A model generated the notes under the pieces. That model searched no databases, was not told the DNA's origin, and worked only from the letters and a program-made list of their open reading frames with translations. This document shows positions 53,111-61,890 of a DNA stretch of 64,000 nucleotides, one piece after another. The stretch is from JALYUM01 sp036688685 (GTDB lineage Bacteria > Pseudomonadota > Gammaproteobacteria > Burkholderiales > Burkholderiaceae_D): contig NZ_JAQQPS010000007.1 in assembly GCF_036688685.1 (NCBI RefSeq), forward strand, positions 62,001-126,000, in the 5' to 3' direction. Position 1 is the stretch's first letter; each line of letters starts with the position of its first letter. The position numbers were made by a program, and so were the translations under genes.

Positions 53111-53733
53111 GTAGTCAGCACCACAATCCCGAACTGACCGTCTTCCTGGTCGACGACGACGCCGCGGTACGCGACGCCCTTGGCCTGCTGCTGGGTATCC
53201 AGGGTTACCGCATCGCCCTGTTCGCCAACGCCGAAGATTTCATCAAGGCCTGGCGCCCGGCCTGGCTCGGGTGCCTGCTGATCGATATCCGCATGCCCGG
53301 CATGGGCGGCCTGGAACTGCAGCAACGACTGAAACAGGACGGCTGCGACCTGCCGGTCATCATCATCACCGGGCATGGCGACGTCGACCTGGCGCGCCAG
53401 GCATTTCGCGCCGACGCCCACGATTTCCTCGAAAAGCCGCTCGACGAAGACAAACTGATCGGCGCCATCGACGAAGCCTTCGTCGCCGTGCGCGCACTGG
53501 CCACGGCCAGCGCGCGCCGCGCCAGCGCCCAGGCCCTGTTCCCGGCCCTGACGCCACGCGAGCGCGAGGTCATGGAACTGGTTGTGGCCGGGCGCCACAA
53601 CCGCGATATCGCTGTCGTGCTCGACATCAGCGCGCGCACGGTCGAAGTCCACAAGGCGCGCCTGATGGACAAGCTTGGCGTCGACAATATTGCCGACCTG
53701 GTGCGCATGCGCCTGCTGGCCGATCCCGAGTAA
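53107..53733 (+). CDS. FixJ/TtrR-type response regulator with LuxR helix-turn-helix
   Basis: 208 residues. The receiver has LVDDDAAVRDA, Asp in LLIDIRMPGMGG (about 58), TGHGDV and Lys in LEKPLDE. The output domain has TPREREVMELVVAGRHNRDI and ARTVEVHKARLMDKLGV, the LuxR/FixJ HTH. It should be phosphorylated by the MASE1 kinase with which it overlaps by 4 bp. Target genes are unknown; the inverted repeat at 51446 is a candidate site. Confidence 0.93.
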   Translation: MSSQHHNPELTVFLVDDDAAVRDALGLLLGIQGYRIALFANAEDFIKAWRPAWLGCLLIDIRMPGMGGLELQQRLKQDGCDLPVIIITGHGDVDLARQAFRADAHDFLEKPLDEDKLIGAIDEAFVAVRALATASARRASAQALFPALTPREREVMELVVAGRHNRDIAVVLDISARTVEVHKARLMDKLGVDNIADLVRMRLLADPE

Positions 53734-53771
53734 GTGATACAGTCGTCCACTTTCTGAATCGCACGGCGTTG

Positions 53772-54701
53772 ATGAACAGCGCTCACCATTCATCGCCCAT
53801 GCTAAAAAACCTGAACGACCTGCAGGCACTGGTCACGGTTGCCCGAGAAGGCAGCTTTACCAAAGCGGCGGCCCGACTCGGCCTGTCCCAGTCGGCCCTG
53901 AGCCACACCGTCAGCGGCCTCGAAGCACGCCTCGGTGTGCGCCTGCTCACGCGCACCACGCGCAAAGTGGCCCTCACCGAGGCCGGCCAGCGGCTGTTCG
54001 ATACGGTGGCGCCGCGCTTCGAGGAAATCGCCGGCGAAGTGGCGGCCTTGTCCGATTTGCGCGAGCGGCCGGCCGGTCGGGTGCGCATCTCGGCCGCCGA
54101 ACATGCCAGCAGCACCGTATTGTGGCCTGCGCTGCTGGCGTTCCTGCCCGCCTTTCCCGACGTGCATGTCGAGATCGTCGTCGAATACGGCATGATCGAC
54201 ATCGTCGCCGGCCGCTTCGACGCCGGCGTGCGCCTGGGCGACCAGGTGGCCAAGGATATGGTCGCGGTGCGCATCGCCCCCGACCTGGTGATGGCGGTGG
54301 TGGGCGCGCCAGACTACCTGGCCACGCGCGCGGCCCCGCTCACCCCGCACGAACTGACCAGCCACACCTGCATCAACCTGCGCCTGTCCACGCACGGCAG
54401 CCTGTACGCGTGGGAGTTCGAGAAGGATGGCCACAAGCTCAATGTCAAAGTCGACGGCCAGCTGACCTTCAACGGCAGCAACGCCACGCTGCGCGCGGCC
54501 CTGGCCGGGTTTGGCCTGGCCTGCGTGCCTCTCGACGCCGCCCTGCCGCATATTCGGGCGGGCAAGCTGGTGCAGGTGCTGGCCGACTGGGCGCCCAGCT
54601 TCCCCGGTTATCACATTTATTATCCGAGCCGGCATGCGTCACCGGCGCTGGCGGCGCTGGTGGCGGCCCTGCGCTATGCACCTGTCCGCATTCAGGGTTG
54701 A
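53772..54701 (+). CDS. LysR family transcriptional regulator, paralogue 1
   Basis: 309 residues from ATG 53772; ATG 53799 (MLKNLNDLQA) is equally possible. The winged HTH shows VAREGSFTKAAARLGLSQSA and LEARLGVRLLTRTTRKVALTEAG. The effector domain belongs to the group of LysR proteins with FDAGVRLGDQVAKDMVAVRI, often regulating adjacent oxidoreductases. Here it is followed by a second, similar LysR gene after 3 bp and preceded by a FixJ-type regulator. Effector unknown. Confidence 0.9.
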   Translation: MNSAHHSSPMLKNLNDLQALVTVAREGSFTKAAARLGLSQSALSHTVSGLEARLGVRLLTRTTRKVALTEAGQRLFDTVAPRFEEIAGEVAALSDLRERPAGRVRISAAEHASSTVLWPALLAFLPAFPDVHVEIVVEYGMIDIVAGRFDAGVRLGDQVAKDMVAVRIAPDLVMAVVGAPDYLATRAAPLTPHELTSHTCINLRLSTHGSLYAWEFEKDGHKLNVKVDGQLTFNGSNATLRAALAGFGLACVPLDAALPHIRAGKLVQVLADWAPSFPGYHIYYPSRHASPALAALVAALRYAPVRIQG

Positions 54702-54704
54702 GCC

Positions 54705-55577
54705 ATGGCGCGCGAAAATTTCAATGAATTGCTGGCCTTCGTCACGGTGGCACGGGCCGGCAGCTTTACCCGCGCCGCCGCTGAACTGCAGGTGTCGCAG
54801 TCAGCGCTGTCACACACCATCCGCGCGCTCGAAACACGCATCGACCTGCGCCTGCTGACCCGCACCACGCGCAGCGTCGCGCCCACCGAAGCAGGCACGC
54901 GCCTGCTCGCAACACTGGCGCCGCGCTTCCAGGAAATCGAAGCCGCCCTGCTGGCCGTTACCCACCTGCGCGAGCACCCGGCCGGTTCGCTGCGGATCGG
55001 CGCGCCCACTCACGCGGCCGCAACGATCCTGCTGCCGGTGCTGGCGCGCCTGCTGCCGCGCTACCCGGATATCAGGGTGGCGATCGTGGCGCCCGACGCG
55101 CCATGCGATGCCACGATCCGCCTTGGCGAACACCTCGCGCGCGACACGGTGGCCCTGCCGATCGGGCGCGATCTGCGCATGGCGGTGGTCGGCGCGCCGG
55201 GCTACTTCGCCCGTGTGCCTGCACCCGCGCTGCCGCAACAGCTGACCAGCCATAGCTGCATCGCCCTGCGCACCGGTGCGGCCTGGACCTTCGCGCGCGA
55301 CGGCTATCCGGTCAACGTGCGCGTCGACGCGCAGCTCGTTTGCGAAAATGCGGCGCAGGCGCGGCTGGCGGCATTGGCCGGCCTGGGGCTGGCGTGGGTG
55401 CTGGAGGACGTGGTGCAGGAAGATATGGCACGCGGGACCCTGGTGCGGGTGCTGGAAGACTGGTGCGCGCCGTTTGCGGGCTACCACCTGTATTACCCGC
55501 AGCGGCGCCCGCATGACGCGGCGTTCGCGCTGCTGCTCGATGCCCTGGCTAACGACGCTGCAACAGATCGACCCTGA
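54705..55577 (+). CDS. LysR family transcriptional regulator, paralogue 2
   Basis: 290 residues. It is clearly related to the preceding gene (VARAGSFTRAAAELQVSQSA, RLLTRTTRSVAPTEAGTRLL, DATIRLGEHLARDTVALPI), and lacks about 8-10 residues in the middle of the effector domain where paralogue 1 has VVEYGMIDIV. Starts at ATG 54705, 3 bp after the upstream stop. Its last 29 bp overlap the convergent methyltransferase gene. Tandem duplication is the likely origin. Confidence 0.9.
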   Translation: MARENFNELLAFVTVARAGSFTRAAAELQVSQSALSHTIRALETRIDLRLLTRTTRSVAPTEAGTRLLATLAPRFQEIEAALLAVTHLREHPAGSLRIGAPTHAAATILLPVLARLLPRYPDIRVAIVAPDAPCDATIRLGEHLARDTVALPIGRDLRMAVVGAPGYFARVPAPALPQQLTSHSCIALRTGAAWTFARDGYPVNVRVDAQLVCENAAQARLAALAGLGLAWVLEDVVQEDMARGTLVRVLEDWCAPFAGYHLYYPQRRPHDAAFALLLDALANDAATDRP

Positions 55578-56268
55578 ACGGTGCCTCGAAATACACGCCC
55601 TGGTCGGTCATGTGCGCCATGAAGCGCGCGCGCACCTCGGCCAGCAATGCGGGCGCCAGCCGGTGCTGGGTGTGCGTCACGCCGATCACCGCGCGCTCGA
55701 ACGCCGGCCAGTCGCGATAGCGCACGGGCGCGAGAAAAAAAGTTTGCGACAGCAGCGTGAACTGGCCGCTGGCCACGGCGCGCACGGTGGCGTCGAACGC
55801 CGCCTGGCGCACCGCCTGCTCGTTGTGAAACAGCGCCAGCAGCGCGTTGTATGCGCCCTGAAAAATCGGCTCGGAGATATACACCAGGCCCGCCGGCGCC
55901 AGCACCCGGTGCATCTCGGCGAAGGCCTCATCGAGACGATTGAGGGGCACGTGATGCAGCGACTTGAACAGGAATACGGCGTCGCAACTGGCCGCAGAAC
56001 AGCCGGTGTCTTCGGCGCCGCCGAGGCCAAACCTCACGCCAGGCAGGTCGCTGATCTCGAGGTTGCGACCATGCTGCAACTGGTCCGCTTCCAGCGCGAG
56101 AATCGCACCGAACTTGCCCGTTTCGACCAGCGCGCGGGTCTGGCGCGCGGTTCCGCAGCCCAGTTCCAGAGCACGCGCGCCGGCCAGCGGCAGGGCCGCC
56201 AGCAAGCTGCGTTCATCGAGAAGCGGGCCGGGATCGGCCGCCGCGATCTGCATGGCGGCGGCGTGCAT
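55549..56268 (-). CDS. Class I SAM-dependent methyltransferase
   Basis: 239 residues. Motif I is LELGCGTARQTRAL (about 33-46), the acidic residue after it is in ILALEAD, and motif IV is DAVFLFKSLHHVPL; LAPAGLVYISEPIF follows. Substrate unknown. The ATG is joined to the stop of the TRAP binding-protein gene (TAATG), so it is the last gene of the dicarboxylate operon. A role in methylating an acid intermediate, as trans-aconitate methyltransferase does, is only a thought from context. Confidence 0.8.
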   Translation of the reverse strand: MHAAAMQIAAADPGPLLDERSLLAALPLAGARALELGCGTARQTRALVETGKFGAILALEADQLQHGRNLEISDLPGVRFGLGGAEDTGCSAASCDAVFLFKSLHHVPLNRLDEAFAEMHRVLAPAGLVYISEPIFQGAYNALLALFHNEQAVRQAAFDATVRAVASGQFTLLSQTFFLAPVRYRDWPAFERAVIGVTHTQHRLAPALLAEVRARFMAHMTDQGVYFEAPFRVDLLQRR

Positions 56269-57269
56269 TACTTGACGGCCTGGTCGATCGCAGCGAGTGT
56301 GTCCTTGCCGACCCGGCTTTCCATTTCTTTGCGCACCGGCAGCATGGCGGTGCGCCACTGCGCTTTTTCGGCCGGGGTCAGCGTGTAGATGGTGGTCTTG
56401 CCCCATTTGCGGATACCGGCCACGGCCTGGTCGTTTTCCACCTGCGCGATGGCGTTGGCGTAGGTGGTCGATTCGGCCATGGCCTGATCGAGCTTGCTGC
56501 GAATATCGGCCGGCAGGCTGTCCCAGAACTTCTTGTTGACGATGACGGCGTAGCCGATATACCCGTGGTCGGAGATGGTCATGAACTTCTGCACTTCATG
56601 CATTTTCTGCGTGTAGATGTTCGACGGGGTATTCTCTGTCCCATCGACCACGCCGGTCTGCAGCGCCTGGTACACCTCGGAGAAGGCCATCACCTGCGGG
56701 TTCGCACCGACCGATCGGAACTGGGCGTCGAGCACCTTGGACGACTGGATGCGCATCTTCATGCCCTTGAAGTCGGCCGGCACATGCAACTGCTTGTTGG
56801 AGGTCATCTGCTTGAAGCCGTTGTTCCAGAACGCCAGGCCCTTGATACCCTTCGGTTCCAGCTTGGCCAGCATCATCTTGCCAACCGGGCCTTGCGTGGC
56901 GCGCGTCAGTGCGGCCTGGTCGACGAACAGGAACGGCAAGTCGAACACTTCGAATTCCTTCACACCCAGCGGGCCGAACTTGGCCAGCGACGGGGCCAGC
57001 ATCTGCACGGCGCCCAGCTGCAAAGCTTCCATTTCTTCCTTGTCCTTGTACAGCGAGCTGTTCGCGTACAGCTCGACCTTGACGCGGCCACCGGTCAGCT
57101 TTTCGGCCAGCTCCTTGAAGCGCACGGCACCCTTGCCCTTCGGCGTATCGGTCGCCACCACGTGGCTGAACTTGATCACGATGGGCGCTGCGGCGGGGGC
57201 CTGGGCAAATGCGGTCGTACTGGCAAAGGTGGCGGCGAGGGTCAGTGCAATGAGTGTACGGCGGTTCAT
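56268..57269 (-). CDS. TRAP transporter solute-binding protein, DctP family
   Basis: 333 residues. A signal peptide (MNRRTLIALTLAATFASTTAFA) precedes IVIKFSHVVATDTPKGKGA, ELYANSSLYKDKEEMEALQ and the conserved Arg in KGMKMRIQSS, which in DctP proteins salt-bridges the substrate carboxylate; QTGVVDGTENTPSN follows. It binds a C4/C5 dicarboxylate-like substrate in the periplasm. The membrane partners DctQ and DctM are absent from this operon. TGGAGA precedes ATG 57269. Confidence 0.92.
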   Translation of the reverse strand: MNRRTLIALTLAATFASTTAFAQAPAAAPIVIKFSHVVATDTPKGKGAVRFKELAEKLTGGRVKVELYANSSLYKDKEEMEALQLGAVQMLAPSLAKFGPLGVKEFEVFDLPFLFVDQAALTRATQGPVGKMMLAKLEPKGIKGLAFWNNGFKQMTSNKQLHVPADFKGMKMRIQSSKVLDAQFRSVGANPQVMAFSEVYQALQTGVVDGTENTPSNIYTQKMHEVQKFMTISDHGYIGYAVIVNKKFWDSLPADIRSKLDQAMAESTTYANAIAQVENDQAVAGIRKWGKTTIYTLTPAEKAQWRTAMLPVRKEMESRVGKDTLAAIDQAVK

Positions 57270-57309
57270 CTTGTCTCCAGGTGGTGATGTTGTTGTGTGT
57301 CTCTTTGTA

Positions 57310-58143
57310 TCATGTTTCGATCGCGCCGCGACGTGTGGATTCTACTAATAGCCGCTCCGCCAGCAACAGGACAGGACGGTCGACCATCTTGCCGTCGACC
57401 GCCACCGCGGCGCCTCCGGCTTGCCGGAATGCGGCCCGCACCCGGCCCGCCCACGCCAGTTCCTCGGGCGTGGGCAAGAAGGCGGCATTCACCGCGCCGA
57501 CCTGTTTCGGGTGGATGCACAGCTTGGCGCCAAAACCCAGGCCGCGCGCGTGCAGCGTGTCGCTGCGCACCAGGTCGGGGTCGTCGACTGCCACGGTGAC
57601 GCCGTCGACCGGTGCGGCGATCCCGGCCACGCGCGCGGCCAGCACCAGCTGCGAGCGTGCATGCAGCAGGCTTTCGCGGCTTTCACGCAAGTCCAGGTCG
57701 GCCGCAAAATCGATCGTCCCGAACACCAGCCGCTCCACTTGCGGCGCCAGGCACAGGTCGAACGCGTTCCACACGCCGAGCGCGCTTTCTACCAGCGGCA
57801 GGATCCTGCGCGCGCCGGCAGCCGCGACCGACTTCAGGTCGGCCACCTGCTCCGCCTTCGGCAGCACGATGCCCGCCACGCCCGGATGTGCGCACAGTGC
57901 CAGGTCGGCGTCGAACCACGCGCTGCCGGCGGCGTTGATGCGCACGTAGACCGGCTGTGCGTGGCGCTCTGCATGCAGCCACGCCAGCAGGTGCTGGCGC
58001 GCGCTCGCCTTGTCGGCCGCGCCCACAGCGTCTTCCAGGTCGACGATGACGGCGTCGGCGCCGGCGGCAACGGCCTTGTCGAAACGCTCCGGCCGATCGC
58101 CGGGCACGAACAGGTAGCTACGCGCTGGCATGGTAACGGTCAT
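57310..58143 (-). CDS. HpcH/HpaI aldolase/citrate lyase family protein (CitE-like, acyl-CoA lyase)
   Basis: 277 residues. SYLFVPGDRPERFDKAVAAG, AVIVDLEDAVG, PVYVRINAAGS, the Mg-binding Glu in PLVESALGVWN and Asp in VFGTIDFAADL, and FGAKLCIHPKQV define the CitE-like family. Free-standing members cleave malyl-CoA, citramalyl-CoA or similar substrates to acetyl-CoA plus a 2-oxoacid. The start ATG 58143 overlaps the MmgE/PrpD stop by 4 bp. In this operon a citramalyl-CoA lyase role is the best fit. Confidence 0.88.
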   Translation of the reverse strand: MTVTMPARSYLFVPGDRPERFDKAVAAGADAVIVDLEDAVGAADKASARQHLLAWLHAERHAQPVYVRINAAGSAWFDADLALCAHPGVAGIVLPKAEQVADLKSVAAAGARRILPLVESALGVWNAFDLCLAPQVERLVFGTIDFAADLDLRESRESLLHARSQLVLAARVAGIAAPVDGVTVAVDDPDLVRSDTLHARGLGFGAKLCIHPKQVGAVNAAFLPTPEELAWAGRVRAAFRQAGGAAVAVDGKMVDRPVLLLAERLLVESTRRGAIET

Positions 58144-59498
58144 GGCAACAGTTTGCCGATGACCGGCGCATCGGCCAGCGCCCAGACGCGCTGGCACAGC
58201 GCGTGCATCTCGGCGTCGGAGGCGGCGGCGCCGAAGCGCGCCAGGCGCATGGCCTTGTCCTCCAGTTCCGCGCGCGACAGGGTATTGCCCGGGTCGCCCT
58301 TCGGTTCGTCGACGCGGCCCGCGAAGGTGCGCCCGTCGACCGTCTGCACGGTCACCTTGCCGATCCAGCGCGCCGGGTAGGCGCCATCGACCTCGGCGTC
58401 GCACAGCATGCTGACCTTGTTGCGGAAGGCCACCACGCGCGCGCTGGCATACGACTGTTCGAACTCGGTCAGGCCGGCGCTGCCGAATTCGGCGATCAAG
58501 CCCAGCACGGTCCCCATCGAAAATTTCGCCTGGTGCACCGTCTGCGGATCGAGCACGGGGCCGAGCACGTCGATCGCGCCCTGGTGCACGTGGGTGGTGA
58601 CGCTGGCAATATCGTCCGCCCTCAAACCGTGTGCGTCCATCACCTGCTTGAGCGCGTCGGCGGCGGGATGGGTGTGGCGGCACGATGCGTGGAATTTGAA
58701 GGACGTCTCGGCCAGGGTCCAGCGGCTGTGCAAGCGGTCGGTCAGCCTGGCCGGATCGGCATCGGTCGACATTCCGGCAGCCATGCCCTGCGGGCCTTCG
58801 AGGATATGGCGCGCGCCCGTAAAACCGTCGCGCGCCAGCATGGCCGCCGTCAGGCCAGCGGCGGCGGCGTTGGCCGTATGCAGCTGCTTGGAATCGGCTG
58901 CGTCGCGCAGGAACTCCCACAGCCCGGCAGCCGTGGTGCCGGCCGAGCCGAAGGCGTGCAGCATTTGCTCCGGCGTCAGTTTCAACAGGTGCCCGGCCGC
59001 CGCGGCAGCCGCAATCGTGCCGGCCGTGCCGGTGGTGTGGAAAATTTTATAGTGGCTGCGGCCCAGGAATTCGCCGACGCGGATGCCAACCTCGTAGCCG
59101 GCCACCACCGCGGTGAGCAGCGCGCGCCCGCTCGCACCAAGCGACTGGGCCAGCGCCAGCGCCACCGGAAACACCACCGCCCCCGGGTGGAACACCGACC
59201 CATTGTGCACATCGTCCTGCTCGGCGAAGTGGGACGACGCCGCGTTGACCATGGCGGCGAACAGCGCGCTGGTGCTGCGGCGGTTGATCAATACTTCGCA
59301 GGCACCGGTGTCGGGTCCCATCTGCTGCGCAAAAGCGGCGATGGCCTGCACCGGGCGGCCCGTTTTGCCGGCCAAAGCAGATCCTGTCCAGTCGAGCAGC
59401 AGGTCTTCGGCGCGGCTGATCACGGTGTACGGAATATCCTCGAAACGCAGGGTGGCGGCGAACGTGGCCAGCGTGCGGCTTGGGTGGGTGTCAGTCAT
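58140..59498 (-). CDS. MmgE/PrpD family protein
   Basis: 452 residues. LDWTGSALAGKTGRPVQAIA, NAASSHFAEQDDVHNGSVFH, HPGAVVFPVALALAQSLGAS, KIFHTTGTAGTIAAAAAAG and KFHASCRHTHPAADAL are typical of the family, which includes 2-methylcitrate dehydratase and cis-aconitate decarboxylase (the itaconate-forming IRG1/CAD). Which reaction is catalysed cannot be told from motifs alone. AAGGA precedes ATG 59498. It follows the CoA-transferase gene by 10 bp and overlaps the lyase gene by 4 bp. Confidence 0.88.
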   Translation of the reverse strand: MTDTHPSRTLATFAATLRFEDIPYTVISRAEDLLLDWTGSALAGKTGRPVQAIAAFAQQMGPDTGACEVLINRRSTSALFAAMVNAASSHFAEQDDVHNGSVFHPGAVVFPVALALAQSLGASGRALLTAVVAGYEVGIRVGEFLGRSHYKIFHTTGTAGTIAAAAAAGHLLKLTPEQMLHAFGSAGTTAAGLWEFLRDAADSKQLHTANAAAAGLTAAMLARDGFTGARHILEGPQGMAAGMSTDADPARLTDRLHSRWTLAETSFKFHASCRHTHPAADALKQVMDAHGLRADDIASVTTHVHQGAIDVLGPVLDPQTVHQAKFSMGTVLGLIAEFGSAGLTEFEQSYASARVVAFRNKVSMLCDAEVDGAYPARWIGKVTVQTVDGRTFAGRVDEPKGDPGNTLSRAELEDKAMRLARFGAAASDAEMHALCQRVWALADAPVIGKLLP

Positions 59499-59508
59499 GG
59501 ACGGATCC

Positions 59509-60693
59509 TTAAACCGCGCCGTGCGCGCGCAAATCGGCGATGGCGCCGCTGTTGTAGCCAATTTCGGCGAGGATGGCGTCGGTATGCTGGCCCAGGGCCG
59601 GCACGCCATCCATCCGTGCTTCATACGTGTTCGGCACGCCCGGTGGCAGCAGCGCCGGCATCGGGCCGGCCGGCGTGTCGACACTGACCCAGCGGCCACG
59701 GGCCTTGAGTTGCGGGTGCGCCCACAGGTCGTGCATGTCGTTCATGTGGGCGTTGGCGATCTGGGCGTCGTCCAGGCGGGCGATGACCTGCTCGGCCGTC
59801 AGGTCGGCGAATTCAGTCCGGATGATGGCGCGCAATTCGGCCCGCGCCGCCGTGCGCGCCGCGTTCGAACTGAAACGCGGATCGCTGGCCAGCGCCGGCT
59901 GGCGCAGCACCTTGCTGCAAAATGCACCCCACTCGCGCTCGTTCTGCAGACCCAGCATGACGGTCTTGCCGTCGCCGGCCGGGAATGGACCGTAGGGATA
60001 AATGGTGGCGTGGGCGGCGCCGGCACGCGCGGGCGGCGCGGCGCCATCCATCGCGTAGTACAGCGGATAACCCATCCATTCGACCATGCTCTCCAACATC
60101 GACACATCGAGGTGGCAGCCTTCGCCGGTGCGGCCGCGGTTGATCAGCGCGGCAAGGATGTTCGAATAGGCGTACATGCCGGCGGCGATGTCGGAGATGG
60201 AGCAGCCCGCCTTGGCCGGTTCGTCGGGCGAGCCGGTGATCGACAAAAAGCCCGCTTCGCTCTGGATCAGCAAGTCGTAGGCTTTCTTGTCGCGGTAGGG
60301 GCCATCGGCGCCATAGCCGGAGATGTCGCACACGATCAGGCGCGGAAAGCGCAGCTTCAATGCCTCGTACGACAGGCCCAGGCGCGCGGCGGCGCCGGGC
60401 GCGAGGTTTTGCACCAGGACGTCGGCCGTCTCCAGCAGTTTTTCCAGGATGGCGTCGGCTTCGTCGTGCTTGACGTCCAGCGTCAGGCTTTCCTTGGACC
60501 GGTTGGTCCAGACAAAGTGCGAGGCCAGGCCGCGCGCGCGCGCATCGTAGGCGCGCGCAAAGTCGCCCACGCCGGGACGCTCGACCTTGATGACGCGCGC
60601 GCCCAGGTCAGCCAGCTGGCGCGTGCAGAACGGCGCGGCGATCGCGTGTTCAAGGGTGACGACGGTGATGCCGTCGAGTGGTCGCATGCTCAT
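59509..60693 (-). CDS. CaiB/BaiF family CoA-transferase (class III)
   Basis: 394 residues. RPLDGITVVTLEHAIAAPFC, DLGARVIKVERPGVGDFAR, the catalytic Asp in KKAYDLLIQSEAG and GYPLYYAMDG are class III CoA-transferase features. It moves CoA from a donor such as succinyl-CoA to a carboxylic acid. In itaconate or mesaconate degradation an enzyme of this family does the activation step. GGAGGG precedes ATG 60693. It sits 15 bp after the acyl-CoA dehydrogenase gene. Confidence 0.92.
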   Translation of the reverse strand: MSMRPLDGITVVTLEHAIAAPFCTRQLADLGARVIKVERPGVGDFARAYDARARGLASHFVWTNRSKESLTLDVKHDEADAILEKLLETADVLVQNLAPGAAARLGLSYEALKLRFPRLIVCDISGYGADGPYRDKKAYDLLIQSEAGFLSITGSPDEPAKAGCSISDIAAGMYAYSNILAALINRGRTGEGCHLDVSMLESMVEWMGYPLYYAMDGAAPPARAGAAHATIYPYGPFPAGDGKTVMLGLQNEREWGAFCSKVLRQPALASDPRFSSNAARTAARAELRAIIRTEFADLTAEQVIARLDDAQIANAHMNDMHDLWAHPQLKARGRWVSVDTPAGPMPALLPPGVPNTYEARMDGVPALGQHTDAILAEIGYNSGAIADLRAHGAV

Positions 60694-60708
60694 GTTCAGG
60701 CCCTCCCC

Positions 60709-61869
60709 TCAATACGAGCGCGGCATGCCGAGCACGTGCTCGGCCACATACGACAGGATCATGTTGGTCGAAATCGGCGCCACCTGGTACAGGCGCGTTT
60801 CGCGGAATTTGCGCTCGACGTCGTATTCAGACGCAAAGCCAAAGCCGCCGTGGAATTGCAGGCAGGCGTTGGCCGCTTCCCACGATGCGTCGGCGGCCAG
60901 CATCTTGGCCATGTTTGCCTGCGTGCCGCACGGCTGGCGCGCGTCGAACAGGGCGCAGGCCTGGTAGCGCATCAGGTTGGCCGCTTCGATGTTCACGAAC
61001 GCTTTCGCAATCGGGAACTGCACGCCCTGGTTGATGCCGATCGGGCGGCCGAACACCACGCGCTCGTTGACATATTTTGTGACCTTGTCGATGAACCAGT
61101 AGCCGTCGCCGATGCATTCGGCGGCAATCAGCGCGCGCTCGGCATTGAGCCCGTCGAGGATGTAACGAAAACCCTGGCCCTCTTCGCCGATCAGGTTTTC
61201 GGCCGGGATTTCCAGGTTCTCGAAGAACAATTCATTGGTTTCGTGGTTGACCATGTTCAGGATTGGCCGCACCGTCAGACCACGGCCGATAGCGTCGCGC
61301 AGATTGACCACGAAAATCGACATGCCTTCCGATTTGCGCTTCACCTCGGCCAGCGGCGTGGTGCGCGCCAGCAGGATCATCAGGTCCGAATGCTGGACGC
61401 GCGAAATCCACACCTTCTGGCCGTTGACGACGTAGCGGTCACCCTTCCTGACCGCCGTCGTCGTGATCTTGGTGGTGTCGGTGCCGGTGGTAGGCTCCGT
61501 CACGGCCATCGATTGCAGGCGCAAGGCGCCGCTGGCGATCTGCGGCAGGTACAGGTCCTTCTGCGCTTTCGAGCCATGGCGCAGCAGGGTGCCCATGTTG
61601 TACATCTGGCCGTGGCAGGCGCCGGAATTGCCGCCGGAACGGTTGATTTCTTCCATGATCACCGACGCTTCGGTCAGCGACAGGCCGGAGCCGCCGTATT
61701 CTTCCGGGATCAGCGCGGCCAGCCAGCCGGCCTTGGTGAGGGCATTGACGAATTCTTCGGGATAGCCGCGCTTTTCATCGACGGCGCGAAAGTACGAGGC
61801 GGGAAACTCGGAACACAGGGCGCGCACGGCGTCGCGGATCTCTTCGTGGGCGTTTTGCTGCATGATCAT
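60709..61869 (-). CDS. Acyl-CoA dehydrogenase
   Basis: 386 residues. ALIPEEYGGSGLSLTEASVI, MAVTEPTTGTDTT, VNGQKVWIS and FHGGFGFASEYDVERKFRE give the FAD acyl-CoA dehydrogenase fold. Where medium-chain enzymes carry the catalytic YEGT near the C-terminus, this one has YQVAPIST, so the base is elsewhere; the Glu in GLNAERAL sits where isovaleryl- and long-chain-type enzymes keep theirs. Start ATG 61869 (or 61863). Substrate is probably a branched or dicarboxylic acyl-CoA, by context. Confidence 0.92.
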   Translation of the reverse strand: MIMQQNAHEEIRDAVRALCSEFPASYFRAVDEKRGYPEEFVNALTKAGWLAALIPEEYGGSGLSLTEASVIMEEINRSGGNSGACHGQMYNMGTLLRHGSKAQKDLYLPQIASGALRLQSMAVTEPTTGTDTTKITTTAVRKGDRYVVNGQKVWISRVQHSDLMILLARTTPLAEVKRKSEGMSIFVVNLRDAIGRGLTVRPILNMVNHETNELFFENLEIPAENLIGEEGQGFRYILDGLNAERALIAAECIGDGYWFIDKVTKYVNERVVFGRPIGINQGVQFPIAKAFVNIEAANLMRYQACALFDARQPCGTQANMAKMLAADASWEAANACLQFHGGFGFASEYDVERKFRETRLYQVAPISTNMILSYVAEHVLGMPRSY

Positions 61870-61890
61870 GGGTGCATCGCTTTATAAAAT

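Noticed and set aside
59113..61887. A 924-codon open frame on the plus strand opposite the CaiB and acyl-CoA dehydrogenase genes
   Set aside because: The opposite strand carries intact enzymes with catalytic motifs. The long antisense frame has His/Arg/Gly/Gln-rich composition with no domain, as expected from GC-rich codon shadows.
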